The notes: generated by a model not told the origin, from the letters alone. 64,000 bases of DNA from Gillisia marina (GCF_000258765.1 NZ_AJLT01000006.1:38327-102326), one strand, 5' to 3'. Shown: positions 1 through 10,100, counted from the first letter of the stretch. Made by a program: numbers and translations.

Positions 1-1
1 T

Positions 2-922
2 AAAGAAGTAAAAACAAATCTCTCGAAGATTTCGAAATTTTCAGCAAATTATGCTTCGCTTCAAGAAAGAATAGAAAGTGTGATCATAGAGCTGGATGAT
101 GTTGCACAGGAATTGGAAAATTCGTTGGAGCGGGTTGAAGCCAATCCTGAAGAATTGGAGCAGGTGAATGCAAAATTGCAGCTTATTCATAATTTGCAGA
201 AAAAACATGCGGCCGGCAGTGTAGAAGAATTATTAGAGATTACTAATGCTTTAAACGAAAAAGTAGCACTTATAGAAAATGCCGATGCCGATTTAGAAAA
301 ACTTCAGCAGGAACTTCTGAAAAGTAAAAAGGAATTAGAACGAATTTCTTTAGAAATATCTACAAAGCGTAAAAAAATCGTTCCTGACTTTGTGAAAACT
401 GTGGAGAAAATTGTTGCGGAACTTGGGATGCCAAATGCGCGATTAAAAATTGAGCTTACACAGCAATCAGAATTCTTTGCTAATGGGCAAGACCATTTGA
501 ATTGGTATTTATCGGCCAATAAAGGAGGCGATTTTAACGAGCTTAAAAAAGCAGCCTCCGGAGGAGAATTATCACGAATTATGCTTGCTGTAAAAAGTAT
601 TCTTGCTACACAAAGCAACTTGCCAACCATCGTTTTTGATGAAATAGACACCGGAGTTTCCGGAGATATCGCACAAAAAATGGGAGATATCCTTCAAAAA
701 ATGGGCTTAAGTATGCAGGTAATTGCGATCACGCATTTACCGCAAATTGCAGGAAAAGGAAGCAAACATTTCAAAATTTTCAAGGAAGATATCGGCGAAA
801 CTACGGTTACCAAAATTGAAGAACTCACAATAGACGATAGAATTGAGGAACTTGCCATGATGCTTGGTGGAAATACCAAAAGTGAATCGGCGATGGCGCA
901 TGCCAAAGCACTACTCAATTAA
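2..922 (+). CDS. recN: DNA repair protein RecN, C-terminal part (5' end outside window)
   Basis: This is the 3' part of recN, an SMC-like ATPase acting in double-strand break repair. The frame is open from base 2, so the gene begins upstream; about 306 of the family's usual ~550 residues are present. Seen here are a coiled-coil-rich stretch (E/K-rich, first ~110 codons), the ABC signature region 'ASGGELSRIMLA', the Walker B segment 'IVFDEIDTGVSGD' and the 'ITHLPQIA' switch region, all characteristic of RecN. A GTG at 80 is only an internal in-frame codon, not the start. fabI follows 127 bp downstream on the same strand, an order I recall from other Flavobacteriaceae. The identification is secure; only the N-terminal half is missing because of the window edge. 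Confidence 0.95.
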   Translation, partial: KEVKTNLSKISKFSANYASLQERIESVIIELDDVAQELENSLERVEANPEELEQVNAKLQLIHNLQKKHAAGSVEELLEITNALNEKVALIENADADLEKLQQELLKSKKELERISLEISTKRKKIVPDFVKTVEKIVAELGMPNARLKIELTQQSEFFANGQDHLNWYLSANKGGDFNELKKAASGGELSRIMLAVKSILATQSNLPTIVFDEIDTGVSGDIAQKMGDILQKMGLSMQVIAITHLPQIAGKGSKHFKIFKEDIGETTVTKIEELTIDDRIEELAMMLGGNTKSESAMAHAKALLN

Positions 923-967
923 TCCCTCATTGAGGGTTTAATTCCCCGTCCCGATAATTATCGGGAC
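923..967. repeat. Two palindromes after recN (possible terminator)
   Basis: Directly after the recN stop are a short hairpin (CCCTCA-T-TGAGGG, 923-935) and a perfect 20-bp palindrome at 948-967 (gtcccgataattatcgggac). A near copy of the first motif (CTCTCATTGAGGG) follows the pcm stop near 20300. No clean T-tract follows the larger palindrome, so terminator function is only likely. Confidence 0.5.
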
Positions 968-1049
968 AGAACTCGTAGGCTTAGCCTGTGGTTCTTGTTT
1001 TGAAGTTTATTATATTTACCAGCTAATACAATCATAAAAAACAATATAC

Positions 1050-1871
1050 ATGTCATACAATCTACTTAAAGGGAAAAGAGGAATTATTTTTGGAGCTTTA
1101 GATGAAAATTCTATCGCTTGGAAAACTGCAGAGCGTGTTCACGAAGAAGGTGGAAGTTTTGTGCTTACCAATGCGCCAATAGCAATGAGAATGGGAAGTA
1201 TCAATCAGCTTGCTGAAAAAACGAATTCCCAAATTATTCCTGCAGATGCTACGAAAGTAGAAGATCTTGAAAATTTAGTAGATAAAGCTCAAGAGATCCT
1301 TGGCGGAAAATTAGATTTTGTATTGCATTCAATTGGAATGTCTGTAAATGTGAGAAAAGGAAATCACTATACAGATATGAATTACGATTATACCACAAAA
1401 GGATGGGATGTTTCTGCAGTTTCTTTCCACAAAACCATGCAAGCGCTTTACAAAAAAGATGCTATGAATGAGTGGGGAAGTATCGTGGCATTAACGTATA
1501 TGGCTGCACAGCGTGTGTTCCCAGATTACAATGACATGGCAGACAACAAAGCGTATCTAGAATCTATCGCGCGTAGTTTTGGGTACTTTTTCGGAAAAGA
1601 TAAAAAAGTAAGAGTTAATACTATTTCTCAATCTCCAACGCCAACTACGGCAGGGCAAGGTGTAAAGGGATTTGATGGCTTTATCGCTTATGCCGATAAA
1701 ATGTCGCCTCTTGGAAATGCAACGGCAATTGATTGTGCAAACTATACCATTTCTTTATTCTCTGATCTTACGAAAAGAGTAACCCTGCAAAACCTTTACA
1801 ACGATGGTGGATTCTCCAACATGGGAGTGAGCCAGCAAGTGATGGAAACGTTTATGAAGGATATGGAGTAG
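1050..1871 (+). CDS. fabI: Enoyl-[acyl-carrier-protein] reductase (NADH), FabI
   Basis: FabI performs the last reduction of fatty-acid elongation, turning trans-2-enoyl-ACP into acyl-ACP in the cytoplasm. The 273-residue length is typical. The sequence shows the divergent SDR nucleotide-binding start 'GIIFGALDENSIAW' (residues 11-24), the 'LHSIG' segment (92-96), Tyr150 in 'ALTYMAAQ' and the FabI-type catalytic Tyr160-x6-Lys167 pair. The C-terminus 'LYNDGGFSNMG' is the usual FabI substrate-loop end. It stands alone, followed by a strong hairpin terminator. A weak TATATTTA box (1011-1018, one mismatch to the Bacteroidetes -7 consensus) lies upstream. Identification is firm; triclosan sensitivity cannot be judged from this. 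Confidence 0.96.
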   Translation: MSYNLLKGKRGIIFGALDENSIAWKTAERVHEEGGSFVLTNAPIAMRMGSINQLAEKTNSQIIPADATKVEDLENLVDKAQEILGGKLDFVLHSIGMSVNVRKGNHYTDMNYDYTTKGWDVSAVSFHKTMQALYKKDAMNEWGSIVALTYMAAQRVFPDYNDMADNKAYLESIARSFGYFFGKDKKVRVNTISQSPTPTTAGQGVKGFDGFIAYADKMSPLGNATAIDCANYTISLFSDLTKRVTLQNLYNDGGFSNMGVSQQVMETFMKDME

Positions 1872-1894
1872 AGAGTAGAACTAAAAAAATTAGG

Positions 1895-1965
1895 GTCAGT
1901 TCGAGCGGAGTCGAGAACTTTTTACGTAAAAAGGATGTTTTGATTACGCTAAACCTGACATTATT
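1895..1965. repeat. Intergenic inverted repeat, family A (GAGCGGAGTCGAGAAC type)
   Basis: The unit starts GTCAGTTCGAGCGGAGTCGA and ends CCTGAC about 70 bp later, so the outer ends (GTCAG/CTGAC) are inverted. Related copies lie at about 17291, 18419, 20346, 29315 and, diverged, 63909, always between genes. Confidence 0.75.
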
Positions 1966-1976
1966 TAAAATATCTA

Positions 1977-2007
1977 AAATTAAGCCCCGAGTGTCGGGGC
2001 TTAATTT
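1977..2007. terminator. Strong bidirectional hairpin terminator after fabI
   Basis: A perfect 14-bp stem AAATTAAGCCCCGA / TCGGGGCTTAATTT with a 3-nt loop (GTG) and A/T-rich flanks on both sides. It separates fabI from the next operon. Confidence 0.85.
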
Positions 2008-2043
2008 TACCTTAAAATTTTTGAAATAGAATTTATTTAAAAA

Positions 2044-3054
2044 ATGCAATTAGAATATTCATTTATTATCCCTGTTTACAATCGCCCGGAGGAAATCCGT
2101 GAGTTGTTGCAAAGTATGCAGGAATTGGATTTTAATCGCAGTTTTGAAATAGTGATTGTAGAAGATGGCTCTACGATTTCTTCGGAAGAGGTAATCAAGG
2201 GATTCAGCGATACGTTGAACATCAGTTATTACTCTAAAGAAAATACCGGCCCTGGAGATTCCAGGAATTACGGGATGAAGCTGGCCAAAGGGGATTATTT
2301 TCTCATTCTGGACTCAGATGTTCTGCTTCCTAAAAACTATTTACAGGAAGTAGATTCGTTTTTATCTAATAACTTTTCCGATTGTTTTGGTGGCCCGGAT
2401 GCAGCACACGAAAGCTTCACAGATCTTCAAAAAGCAATTAATTATTCTATGACCTCTTTGCTAACAACCGGAGGAATTAGAGGGAAGAAGCAAGCAGTAA
2501 ATAAATTTCAGCCCAGAAGTTTTAATATGGGACTCTCGAAAAAGGCATTTTTAGCATCCGGCGGTTTTGGATTAATTCATCCGGGAGAAGACCCGGATCT
2601 TGCATTAAGATTACAAAAAGAGGGATTCAATACCATACTTATTCCCGATGCGGTAGTTTTTCATAAACGCCGAATAGATTGGGATAAATTCTATACTCAG
2701 GTAAATAAATTTGGAAAGGTTCGGCCAATTTTAAATTCATGGCATCCGGAATCGGCCAAAATCACTTTCTGGTTCCCAAGTTTGTTTCTTGCCGGATTTG
2801 TGTTTTCTCTTATAATAGGCTTATTAGGATTTCCGCTTTTTGCATGGTTTTATCTAGTCTATTTTTTAATTATCGGAATAGATGCGGGAATAAAAAATAA
2901 AAGTGTTTATATTGGAACTGCTGCCATAGTAGCAACCTGTATTCAGTTTTTAGGTTATGGAATAGGTTTTTTTAAATCTATCTGGAAGCTGAAATTTTTA
3001 AAAATGCAACCACAGGAAGCATTTCCTAAGCTATTTTTCACCAATGAAAACTAA
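2044..3054 (+). CDS. Family 2 glycosyltransferase with C-terminal membrane segments
   Basis: A GT-A fold glycosyltransferase that would move a sugar from a nucleotide sugar to an unknown acceptor at the inner membrane. The N-terminus 'YSFIIPVYNRPEEIRELL' and 'IVEDGS' form the nucleotide-binding part, 'LILDSDVLLP' is the DxD metal site, and 'GGFGLIHPGEDPDLALRL' resembles the acceptor/ED region. Two hydrophobic helices follow in the last third (about residues 245-305), anchoring the enzyme in the membrane. The gene overlaps the next one (YbbR-like) by 11 bp, implying translational coupling, and starts 37 bp after the fabI terminator, so it probably heads a three-gene operon with ybbR-like and coaE. 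The acceptor cannot be inferred from the sequence. Confidence 0.88.
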   Translation: MQLEYSFIIPVYNRPEEIRELLQSMQELDFNRSFEIVIVEDGSTISSEEVIKGFSDTLNISYYSKENTGPGDSRNYGMKLAKGDYFLILDSDVLLPKNYLQEVDSFLSNNFSDCFGGPDAAHESFTDLQKAINYSMTSLLTTGGIRGKKQAVNKFQPRSFNMGLSKKAFLASGGFGLIHPGEDPDLALRLQKEGFNTILIPDAVVFHKRRIDWDKFYTQVNKFGKVRPILNSWHPESAKITFWFPSLFLAGFVFSLIIGLLGFPLFAWFYLVYFLIIGIDAGIKNKSVYIGTAAIVATCIQFLGYGIGFFKSIWKLKFLKMQPQEAFPKLFFTNEN

Positions 3055-4000
3055 ATTGAAAGAGAAAAAACCATGGATAAAAAGAGGGCCTTTAAAGACT
3101 TTCTCATTTTTTCTTGGGTTTTCTGCTGTGATATGGGTGGTTGTCCAATTTTCTAAAGAATATACAGAGGTATTGGAAATGCCCATTACGTACACCAACC
3201 TTCCGAAAGATAAAATTCTAGTTGGAGATACTCCAAAAACACTTGACTTGAGAGTTAGAGATCGCGGATTTTATATTGCATGGAATCGAGTGTTTCCTCA
3301 AAATATTGCCATAGACATCAGTGACGCCACTGAAGATGGGAATTCTTTGATTTATGATCTCGAATTACAAAAAACGGCTATTCTATCTCAGTTAAATCTG
3401 GATTATGAGAAAGCAGATTTACTTCAGAAAAATATTAAAATAAGCTTCGAGCAGCGAGCGGTTAAAAAAGTGGCGGTTTTATCGTCCATAGATCTCAGTT
3501 TCGCGGTAGGCTATTCAGCATTGGAAGAAATTAAAATACAACCGGATTCTGTTATGCTTAGTGGGCCGGCTAATATTTTAGATACATTAAATTCCATTAA
3601 AACGAAGCCTATAAAAATTAATAATATCAGTAATGATGTTAAGGGGAAAGTAAAGCTGGAAACTACAGGTCTTAATGAAATTTCACTATTTCAAGAGGAA
3701 GTAAGTTACTCTGTTAGAACCGAGAAATTTACCGAAGGAAAAGTGGAAATCCCAATCAAATTACTGAATGTGCCGGAAGGAACTAATGTTGTGATCTTCC
3801 CTAAAGAAGTGGTGATATTTTATCAGGTAAGTTTAAATGACTTTGATGAAATTGATTCCTCTTCATTTGTAGTGGCGGTAGATTTTAATAATGCGCAAGA
3901 CAGTGACGGCTTTCTAATTGCTCAAATTCTCGAAAAGCCAGATCAGGTGAATAATATCAGACTTAATGAGAAAAAAATTCAATTTGTAATTAAGCGATGA
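3044..4000 (+). CDS. YbbR-like (CdaR-type) membrane-anchored protein
   Basis: A 318-residue protein with a short basic N-terminus, one transmembrane helix (about residues 19-36, 'FSFFLGFSAVIWVVVQF') and an extracytoplasmic beta-rich region. Segments such as 'LEMPITYTNLPKDKIL' and 'VEIPIKLLNVPEGTNVV' match the repeated YbbR domain pattern. In Firmicutes the homologue CdaR modulates the c-di-AMP cyclase CdaA; that role is only presumed here because no cyclase gene is in the window. It overlaps the glycosyltransferase by 11 bp and coaE by 4 bp (ATGA-type), so the three are probably co-translated. Confidence 0.82.
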   Translation: MKTKLKEKKPWIKRGPLKTFSFFLGFSAVIWVVVQFSKEYTEVLEMPITYTNLPKDKILVGDTPKTLDLRVRDRGFYIAWNRVFPQNIAIDISDATEDGNSLIYDLELQKTAILSQLNLDYEKADLLQKNIKISFEQRAVKKVAVLSSIDLSFAVGYSALEEIKIQPDSVMLSGPANILDTLNSIKTKPIKINNISNDVKGKVKLETTGLNEISLFQEEVSYSVRTEKFTEGKVEIPIKLLNVPEGTNVVIFPKEVVIFYQVSLNDFDEIDSSSFVVAVDFNNAQDSDGFLIAQILEKPDQVNNIRLNEKKIQFVIKR

Positions 4001-4587
4001 AGATAATAGGACTTACCGGTGGAATGGGTAGTGGGAAAACTACCGTGGCTAATTTTTTTAAGGAAATGGGAGTTCCGGTTTATATTGCAGATGATGCCGG
4101 GAAATCTTTGATGAATACCAATAAAGAAGTGAAGTCTAAGATTATATCCTTATTTGGTGAGCAGGCCTACAAAGATGGACTTTTAGACAGGAAATATATT
4201 GCAAATCAGGTTTTTAATTCTCCGGAAAAACTGGAACAATTAAACCAAATTGTACATCCTGCAGTGGGTTTAGATTTTCAGCAATGGATGAATAATCAAG
4301 ACAGCCCATACGTGTTATATGAAGCGGCAATACTTTTTGAAAAAGGAGGTTATAAAAAATGCGACCTTATAATATTAGTCACAGCTCCTATGGACGATCG
4401 GATTTCGAGATTACAAGCTCGGGATGATAGTTCTGTAGATGAAATTGAAGCTCGAATTCAGCATCAATGGAGCGATGATAAAAAACGAAAATTATCTAAT
4501 TTCGAAATAATTAATAAAAATCTTTCTTCAACCAAAAAGCAAGTGCGAAATCTTCACGAAATTCTTATAAACACTAGTAAAAACTGA
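3997..4587 (+). CDS. coaE: Dephospho-CoA kinase
   Basis: CoaE phosphorylates the ribose 3'-hydroxyl of dephospho-CoA in the last step of coenzyme A synthesis. The 196-residue length is normal. The P-loop 'GGMGSGKT' is at residues 8-15, followed by 'YIADDAGKSLM' (30-39) with the acidic pair D32/D33, and the lid/adenine region 'SRLQARDDSS'. The start overlaps the YbbR-like stop by 4 bp, the sign of a coupled operon. A 66-bp gap with its own promoter box separates it from the sensor kinase downstream. Confidence 0.95.
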   Translation: MKIIGLTGGMGSGKTTVANFFKEMGVPVYIADDAGKSLMNTNKEVKSKIISLFGEQAYKDGLLDRKYIANQVFNSPEKLEQLNQIVHPAVGLDFQQWMNNQDSPYVLYEAAILFEKGGYKKCDLIILVTAPMDDRISRLQARDDSSVDEIEARIQHQWSDDKKRKLSNFEIINKNLSSTKKQVRNLHEILINTSKN

Positions 4588-4641
4588 TATTTGTTTTGTT
4601 AACATTTGGTTAAATGCGTAAGGCTCTAAATGTTAAAATCT

Positions 4642-4649
4642 TATTTTTG
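4642..4649 (+). promoter_or_regulatory. -7 box TATTTTTG close to the histidine kinase start
   Basis: TATTTTTG matches the Bacteroidetes -7 consensus TAnnTTTG exactly. Only 4 nt separate it from the ATG at 4654, so if used the transcript would be leaderless or nearly so. No TTG is seen at the ideal -33 spacing. Confidence 0.5.
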
Positions 4650-4653
4650 AGGC

Positions 4654-6219
4654 ATGAATAAAAAATTATTCTTTCTCCTCGTTGTACTGATGAGCTTATC
4701 GCTTATCGGGATAATTTTCGTTCAGGGGTATTGGATAAAAAGTACTGTAGATGATAAGGAAGAACAGTTTTCTTATAATGCCAAACAGGTGCTTATTAAT
4801 GTTTCTAAAGAGCTTCAAAATAAGGAATTAGAGGCTTTTTGGTTTAATTTTGATTTTGAGGACAGCACCGCATTAAAATTAAATAGCAATAATCTCGATA
4901 AATTTTTCGGTATTAATAAATATCAAAACGGGAACGGTTCCAATGGAGATTATAATGAAGTTTTAGGAGAGGATTTTAAGGAATCTTCTAATTTTTTGGT
5001 TTCGGCTTCAGATAGTATAGAGCTTGCTAACTTAATTAACAACAGGGTAAACGATTTTTTAAATAAGGATCAAGTGCCCGGGAGACTTTCTGCAGAAGAG
5101 CGTATAGAGCGTTTAATGAGAATGGAGGAGGCAGAAAAGGAAATGTTAAGTGCCTATATTTCTGAATTTACCGCTAAAATCCCGATCCATAAAAGACTTT
5201 CTAGGCAGTTAGTAGAGCAAACCATAAAAGAGGAATTACAAAATTATAATTTGAAATCTTCTTTTGAATATGGGGTTTATACCAATTCTCTGGCTACGAA
5301 AGTACATTCAGATAATTTCATAATGGATTCCCCATCAACATATTCGGTTCCATTATTTGTAGATGTTTCAGGAAATAGTAATTATCAGCTCTTGGTTAAT
5401 TTTACAGAGAAAAAAGAGGTTGTACTATCATCTGTGATTTTAATGGCAGCATTGTCTATACTCTTCACACTAATCATTGTGATTGCGTATTCTAGTGCGT
5501 TATCGCAATTAATTAAGCAAAGACAGATCTCGCAGATAAAGACAGATTTTATAAATAATATGACGCATGAGTTTAAAACTCCTATTGCTACTATAAATTT
5601 AGCTTTAGATGCGATTAAGAATCCGAAGGTTGTTAATGACCAATCAAAGGTTTCGCGTTACTTGCAAATGATTCGGGATGAAAATAAGAGAATGCATGCA
5701 CAGGTAGAAAATGTACTGCAAATTTCCAAGCTGGAGAAGAACGAACTGGATCTTAAAAAGGAACGTTTACAACTTCATGAATTAATAGAAGACGCGCTAA
5801 CCCATGTAGAATTGATTGTTGAAGATAGAAACGGGTATATTAAAAATCATTTTGGAGCCTTAAAATCTTCTGTTTTAGGAAATGAAGATCATTTAACAAA
5901 TGTGATCGTAAATATCTTAGATAACGCTATAAAATATTCGATAGAAGAGCCTAAAATTGATATTTACACAGAAAACGTTAGAAATTCCATAATTTTGAAG
6001 ATTAGAGATCAAGGTTCCGGAATGAGTAAAGCGGTTCAGAAAAAAATATTTGAAAAATTTTACCGGGAACATACCGGAGATATTCATAATGTAAAAGGCC
6101 ATGGTTTAGGTCTTGCATATGTAAAAAGAATCCTTGACGACCATCACGCTACAATTCATGTAGAAAGTGAACGCGGAAAAGGAAGTACATTTATAATTAA
6201 ATTACCACTAATAACGTAA
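4654..6219 (+). CDS. Sensor histidine kinase, membrane-bound
   Basis: A 521-residue two-component sensor. A transmembrane helix (about 4-26) and a second (about 257-283) enclose a periplasmic domain of ~230 residues with no recognised fold, rich in E/K and N. No clear HAMP domain follows. The HisKA domain has the phosphoacceptor His305 in 'NNMTHEFKTPIATINL'. The ATPase domain shows an N box ('NVIVNILDNAIKYS'), G1 ('IRDQGSGMS') and F/G2 boxes ('FEKFYR', 'GHGLGLAYVKRI'). The partner response regulator begins 3 bp after the stop, so they form one transcript. The architecture resembles the Bacteroides RprX/RprY pair; the signal sensed is unknown. Confidence 0.93.
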   Translation: MNKKLFFLLVVLMSLSLIGIIFVQGYWIKSTVDDKEEQFSYNAKQVLINVSKELQNKELEAFWFNFDFEDSTALKLNSNNLDKFFGINKYQNGNGSNGDYNEVLGEDFKESSNFLVSASDSIELANLINNRVNDFLNKDQVPGRLSAEERIERLMRMEEAEKEMLSAYISEFTAKIPIHKRLSRQLVEQTIKEELQNYNLKSSFEYGVYTNSLATKVHSDNFIMDSPSTYSVPLFVDVSGNSNYQLLVNFTEKKEVVLSSVILMAALSILFTLIIVIAYSSALSQLIKQRQISQIKTDFINNMTHEFKTPIATINLALDAIKNPKVVNDQSKVSRYLQMIRDENKRMHAQVENVLQISKLEKNELDLKKERLQLHELIEDALTHVELIVEDRNGYIKNHFGALKSSVLGNEDHLTNVIVNILDNAIKYSIEEPKIDIYTENVRNSIILKIRDQGSGMSKAVQKKIFEKFYREHTGDIHNVKGHGLGLAYVKRILDDHHATIHVESERGKGSTFIIKLPLIT

Positions 6220-6222
6220 TAT

Positions 6223-6942
6223 ATGGAAACTGAAAACAAGAAAATTTTATTAGTAGAAGACGATCCTAATTTTGGAACGGTACTAAAAGATTATTTAGCG
6301 ATGAACGACTACGAAGTCACTCATGCTAAAAATGGGATGGAAGGTTTTGAAAAGTTTAAAAAAGACGATTTCGATCTTTGTATTCTAGATGTAATGATGC
6401 CTTATAAAGACGGATTTACACTTGCCAAGGAAATTCGCGATAAAAACGAGGATGTGCCAATTATTTTCTTAACCGCAAAAGCGATGAAAGAAGATGTATT
6501 AAAAGGATATAAAGTAGGGGCAGATGATTACCTAAACAAACCTTTTGATAGTGAAGTGCTTTTAATGAAAATTAAAGCCATTATGCAGCGTAAAGCTACA
6601 GATAGTGTTGCAGACAGTAAACAATTTGAATTTCAAATTGGTGGACTGCATTTAAATTCTAAGCTAAGATTCTTGACGTATAAAGATCAAGAGCCAATAA
6701 AACTTTCTCCAAAAGAGAACGAATTATTGAGATTGTTGGCTTTGCATGAAAACGATTTGATGCCAAGAGAATTGGCACTTACCAAGATATGGAGAGACGA
6801 TAATTACTTTACATCCAGAAGTATGGATGTGTATATCGCGAAACTTCGTAAGTATCTAAAAGTAGATGAGAATGTAGAGATTTTAAACATTCACGGGGAA
6901 GGATTTAGATTGGTAGTTAAAAATAAAGAGGGCGACGCCTAA
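6223..6942 (+). CDS. OmpR/PhoB-family response regulator
   Basis: A 239-residue transcription factor and the cognate partner of the upstream kinase. The receiver domain carries the acidic pocket E12/D13/D14, phosphoacceptor Asp56 in 'LCILDVMMPYKDG', the switch Thr in 'IFLTAKA' and the conserved Lys in 'LNKPFDSE'. The C-terminal winged helix (about 140-235) ends with the recognition-helix and wing motifs 'SMDVYIAKLRKYL' and 'ILNIHGEGFRLV'. It most resembles RprY-type regulators of Bacteroidetes. No targets can be named from this window. The gene is followed by a long inverted repeat that may end the transcript. Confidence 0.93.
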   Translation: METENKKILLVEDDPNFGTVLKDYLAMNDYEVTHAKNGMEGFEKFKKDDFDLCILDVMMPYKDGFTLAKEIRDKNEDVPIIFLTAKAMKEDVLKGYKVGADDYLNKPFDSEVLLMKIKAIMQRKATDSVADSKQFEFQIGGLHLNSKLRFLTYKDQEPIKLSPKENELLRLLALHENDLMPRELALTKIWRDDNYFTSRSMDVYIAKLRKYLKVDENVEILNIHGEGFRLVVKNKEGDA

Positions 6943-6968
6943 ATAGAAGAAATTTCAGTTTCTTAAAG

Positions 6969-7068
6969 GGACTGTATAAAAGTAAGTAGGTATTTTTGGG
7001 GATCTAATTTTGAGAATTTTCTTGAAGTTATAAACCCTATAAATCCGATCTCAACTTTTATACAGTCC
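6969..7068. repeat. 15-bp perfect inverted repeat with 70-bp spacer
   Basis: GGACTGTATAAAAGT (6969-6983) is repeated inverted as ACTTTTATACAGTCC (7054-7068); with one G-U pair the stem extends to 19 bp and is followed by TTTT. It may terminate the kinase/regulator operon, or be an independent repeated element. Confidence 0.6.
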
Positions 7069-7120
7069 TTTTGTATTTTAAACTTAACAGGTAAGCACAA
7101 TATAATCCGTTAAACGGCAT

Positions 7121-7128
7121 TATCTTTG
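7121..7128 (+). promoter_or_regulatory. -7 box TATCTTTG for the HYR-repeat protein gene
   Basis: TATCTTTG fits TAnnTTTG exactly and lies 44 bp before the ATG at 7173. A matching TTG at -33 is not evident. Confidence 0.45.
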
Positions 7129-7172
7129 TAATTCTAAGCATATATAATGAAACATAATTACCCTATTAACTT

Positions 7173-10100
7173 ATGTCTTCACCTTACTCAAGCTTACGCC
7201 CTAAGAGGAACGCTATGCTGTTTTTTTGCGTATTGTTTTTTATGCTTTTTTCTTCGTGGAGTGTGGTGGGGCAGAATCAAGTACAAATTTCGAGCCCACA
7301 AGCACCGGGACCTACAGATTCAAATCCGATTGAAGTATTACTTAAATTCAAGGATGCTGTTAATTCCTCAATAGGAGATAAATTAAATTTTAGCAATGGA
7401 ACTTTAATTTCTGAAAACCGAGTAATCCCTGATTTTGAAAATTTTAAATCTTTTGACTTACCAACTAGAATTATTCAAGCTTCTGTCGATGATTTTTTAA
7501 TAAATTTTTTTAGGTTTAATCCGTTTGATTTTAATAATAGTTATACAGAACAACTTCAAAAACAACTTAAGCAATATTTATTATTTAAATTTAAAGATTT
7601 AATCGTAGCATTCGACGTGAATGACAATGGTGAAATGTTTTATTTGACATTTGGCAATGGGGTTTTTAAATATAATTCTAATGGGGAAGATGAAAAAGTT
7701 ATAGCCAATGAATTCGAATCTCCTATTGATTTGTTAATTGACAAGGAAAACAGAATTTTAGTAGCAGATAGTGATGCATTTTCTGTAAAAGTTTTTAGTC
7801 CAATTGATTATTCTTTATTAATTGAGATTGGTGGTTTCCAAGGTGCTGATAAAAATGAGTTTTATGGTCCAACTGGATTAGCAGTAGACTCTAATAATCA
7901 GATATATGTTGCTGACACTTATGCAGGAGAATTTACTGGGCCTGATCCAAATAATAAAGTAAATGACAAAATTAAAGTATACAAAATAACAAATACTAGT
8001 TATAGCTATGTGGACTTTTTTGGAATTGATGAATTAGATGATCCATTTAGACTTACCGTAGACTCTAAAAATAATATTTACGTAAGTGATTCTGGCGGGA
8101 CTAATGGTAGAATTAGAATATTTGATTCAGGAGGTAGTTTAAAGGCTACTATAGCTTCTTCCGCAGATCACTCACCAGCTAGTATTAGCGTAGATTCGTT
8201 TGGATATATTTATGTTGCTGATTACGATGGAGATATAACCTTTAATGGAATATATCAGAATCCTTTAGATTTGCTAACTAAGTTTAATTTGCTGAAGGAT
8301 AAAACTTATGCAATTGACGTATACAAACCATTGTCTGAGGATTATAAAACCGAAATTATAACATCCTTTAATAGCAATCTAAAATTGCCAATTGATCTAA
8401 CTTTGAATCAATGTGAAAATATTTTTGTTTTAGATCTGGATTTTAGTGGAGAAATTGATGATGCAGATTTTGATTTCGATATAGAGGCTTTTCGACGGAA
8501 TGATATATTTAGAATACAAATAGAACCAACATCTGCCGGTCTGGTTACTGTTGCCTTAAAGGATATTAACTTTTTTAAATGTGATCCTCAACCTGCAGCC
8601 ACTTTTTCTGTTGAATATAGACCTGACGATAATACTCCTCCCGAGGCAAACTGTAAACCTGTAACCCTTTTTTTGAATGCCGATGGAAATGCAACACTGA
8701 TAGCAGCACAGGTTTACGATGGCGATGCTGCAGCAGATAATGTAACACTAAGTATAGATAAAGAAAACTTCGATTGTTCTAGTTTAGGCGAAAACGTGGT
8801 TACCTTGACAGTTACTGGAGAAAATGGAGAAGCTGCATCTTGTGGTACAATTATTAAAGTCGAAGATAATGAAGAACCAATTATAATGTGTACACAAGAC
8901 ATTGAAGTTACGGCAAGCGCTGGGGATGATTTTGCAGTAGTAGAATACCCAATGGCTACAGCTACAGATAATTGTTCATCCATCCTCGTTCAAACAGGGG
9001 GGCTGGGATCTGGTAGCGAATTCCCTATAGGTACATCCATCATCGAGTTTACGGCTTCAGATCCGAGTCAAAACAATACTATATGCACATTTACTATTAC
9101 AGTAAATGAAAGTCCTGATATAGAAGAACCTGAAATCACGTGTCCTGATAATATTATTCGAAATACAGATTCTGGAGAATGTGGCGCAGTGGTAACATTT
9201 TTAGATGCTACAGCTACCGATAATTCTGATAACGTTTCAGTTAGTCTGATATCTGATCTTCCTTCGGGTTCAGAATTTTCAGTAGGAACACATACAGTTA
9301 GTTTTGAGGCTAAAGATGCAGCTGGAAATACTTCAGTATGTAATTTTACAATTACAGTAATAGATAATGAAGACCCAACGATTTCGTGTCCAAATGCTAT
9401 TTCTGAAACTGTGGCTTTTGGAGAGAGTGGTAAAGTAATTACTTATACGCCACCGATTGCAAATGATAATTGTTCAGAAACAACTATTGTACAAACGGAA
9501 GGCTTGGCTTCTGGAAGCGAATTTTTAATAGGAACCACGACGAATACATTTGAAATAACCGATGCAAATGGGAATACTGCAGCCTGTAGTTTTGATATAA
9601 CAATTTCTGAAAGTTTAGACAACGAAGATCCACTGATAACTTGTCCAACTGATATCACCCAAAATGTTGATTCCGGGGAATGTGGGGCGATAGTTACATT
9701 TGCAAACGCAAGTGCTACCGATGATTCAGGAAATGTTTCTGTACGCTTAATTTCCAATCTTCCTTCTGGTTCAGAATTTCCTGTAGGAACAACTACCGTT
9801 ATTTTTGAAGCTGAAGATTCCTTTGGAAATACAGCCGAATGTAGTTTTGAAATTACGGTATTAGATACTATTCCTCCAAAAATAACCTGCCCTAGCGAAA
9901 TTTTGGTAGAATATACCACAGATAAAACCTATACGGTTCCAGATTTTTCAAGTCTATATTCCAGTTCAGATAATTGCAGTACGACGCTTAGTTATTTTCA
10001 AACCCCGGCTGTAGGGACGGTGATTACTGAAGATAGGGATGCTACTTTTAGAGTGGGCGATGAAAACAATAATTTTATTACCTGTAATTTCAATATTAAA

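Noticed and set aside
7147..7374. Short plus-strand frame overlapping the start of the HYR protein
   Set aside because: It is out of frame with the signal peptide and domains of the large gene, and has no recognisable content.
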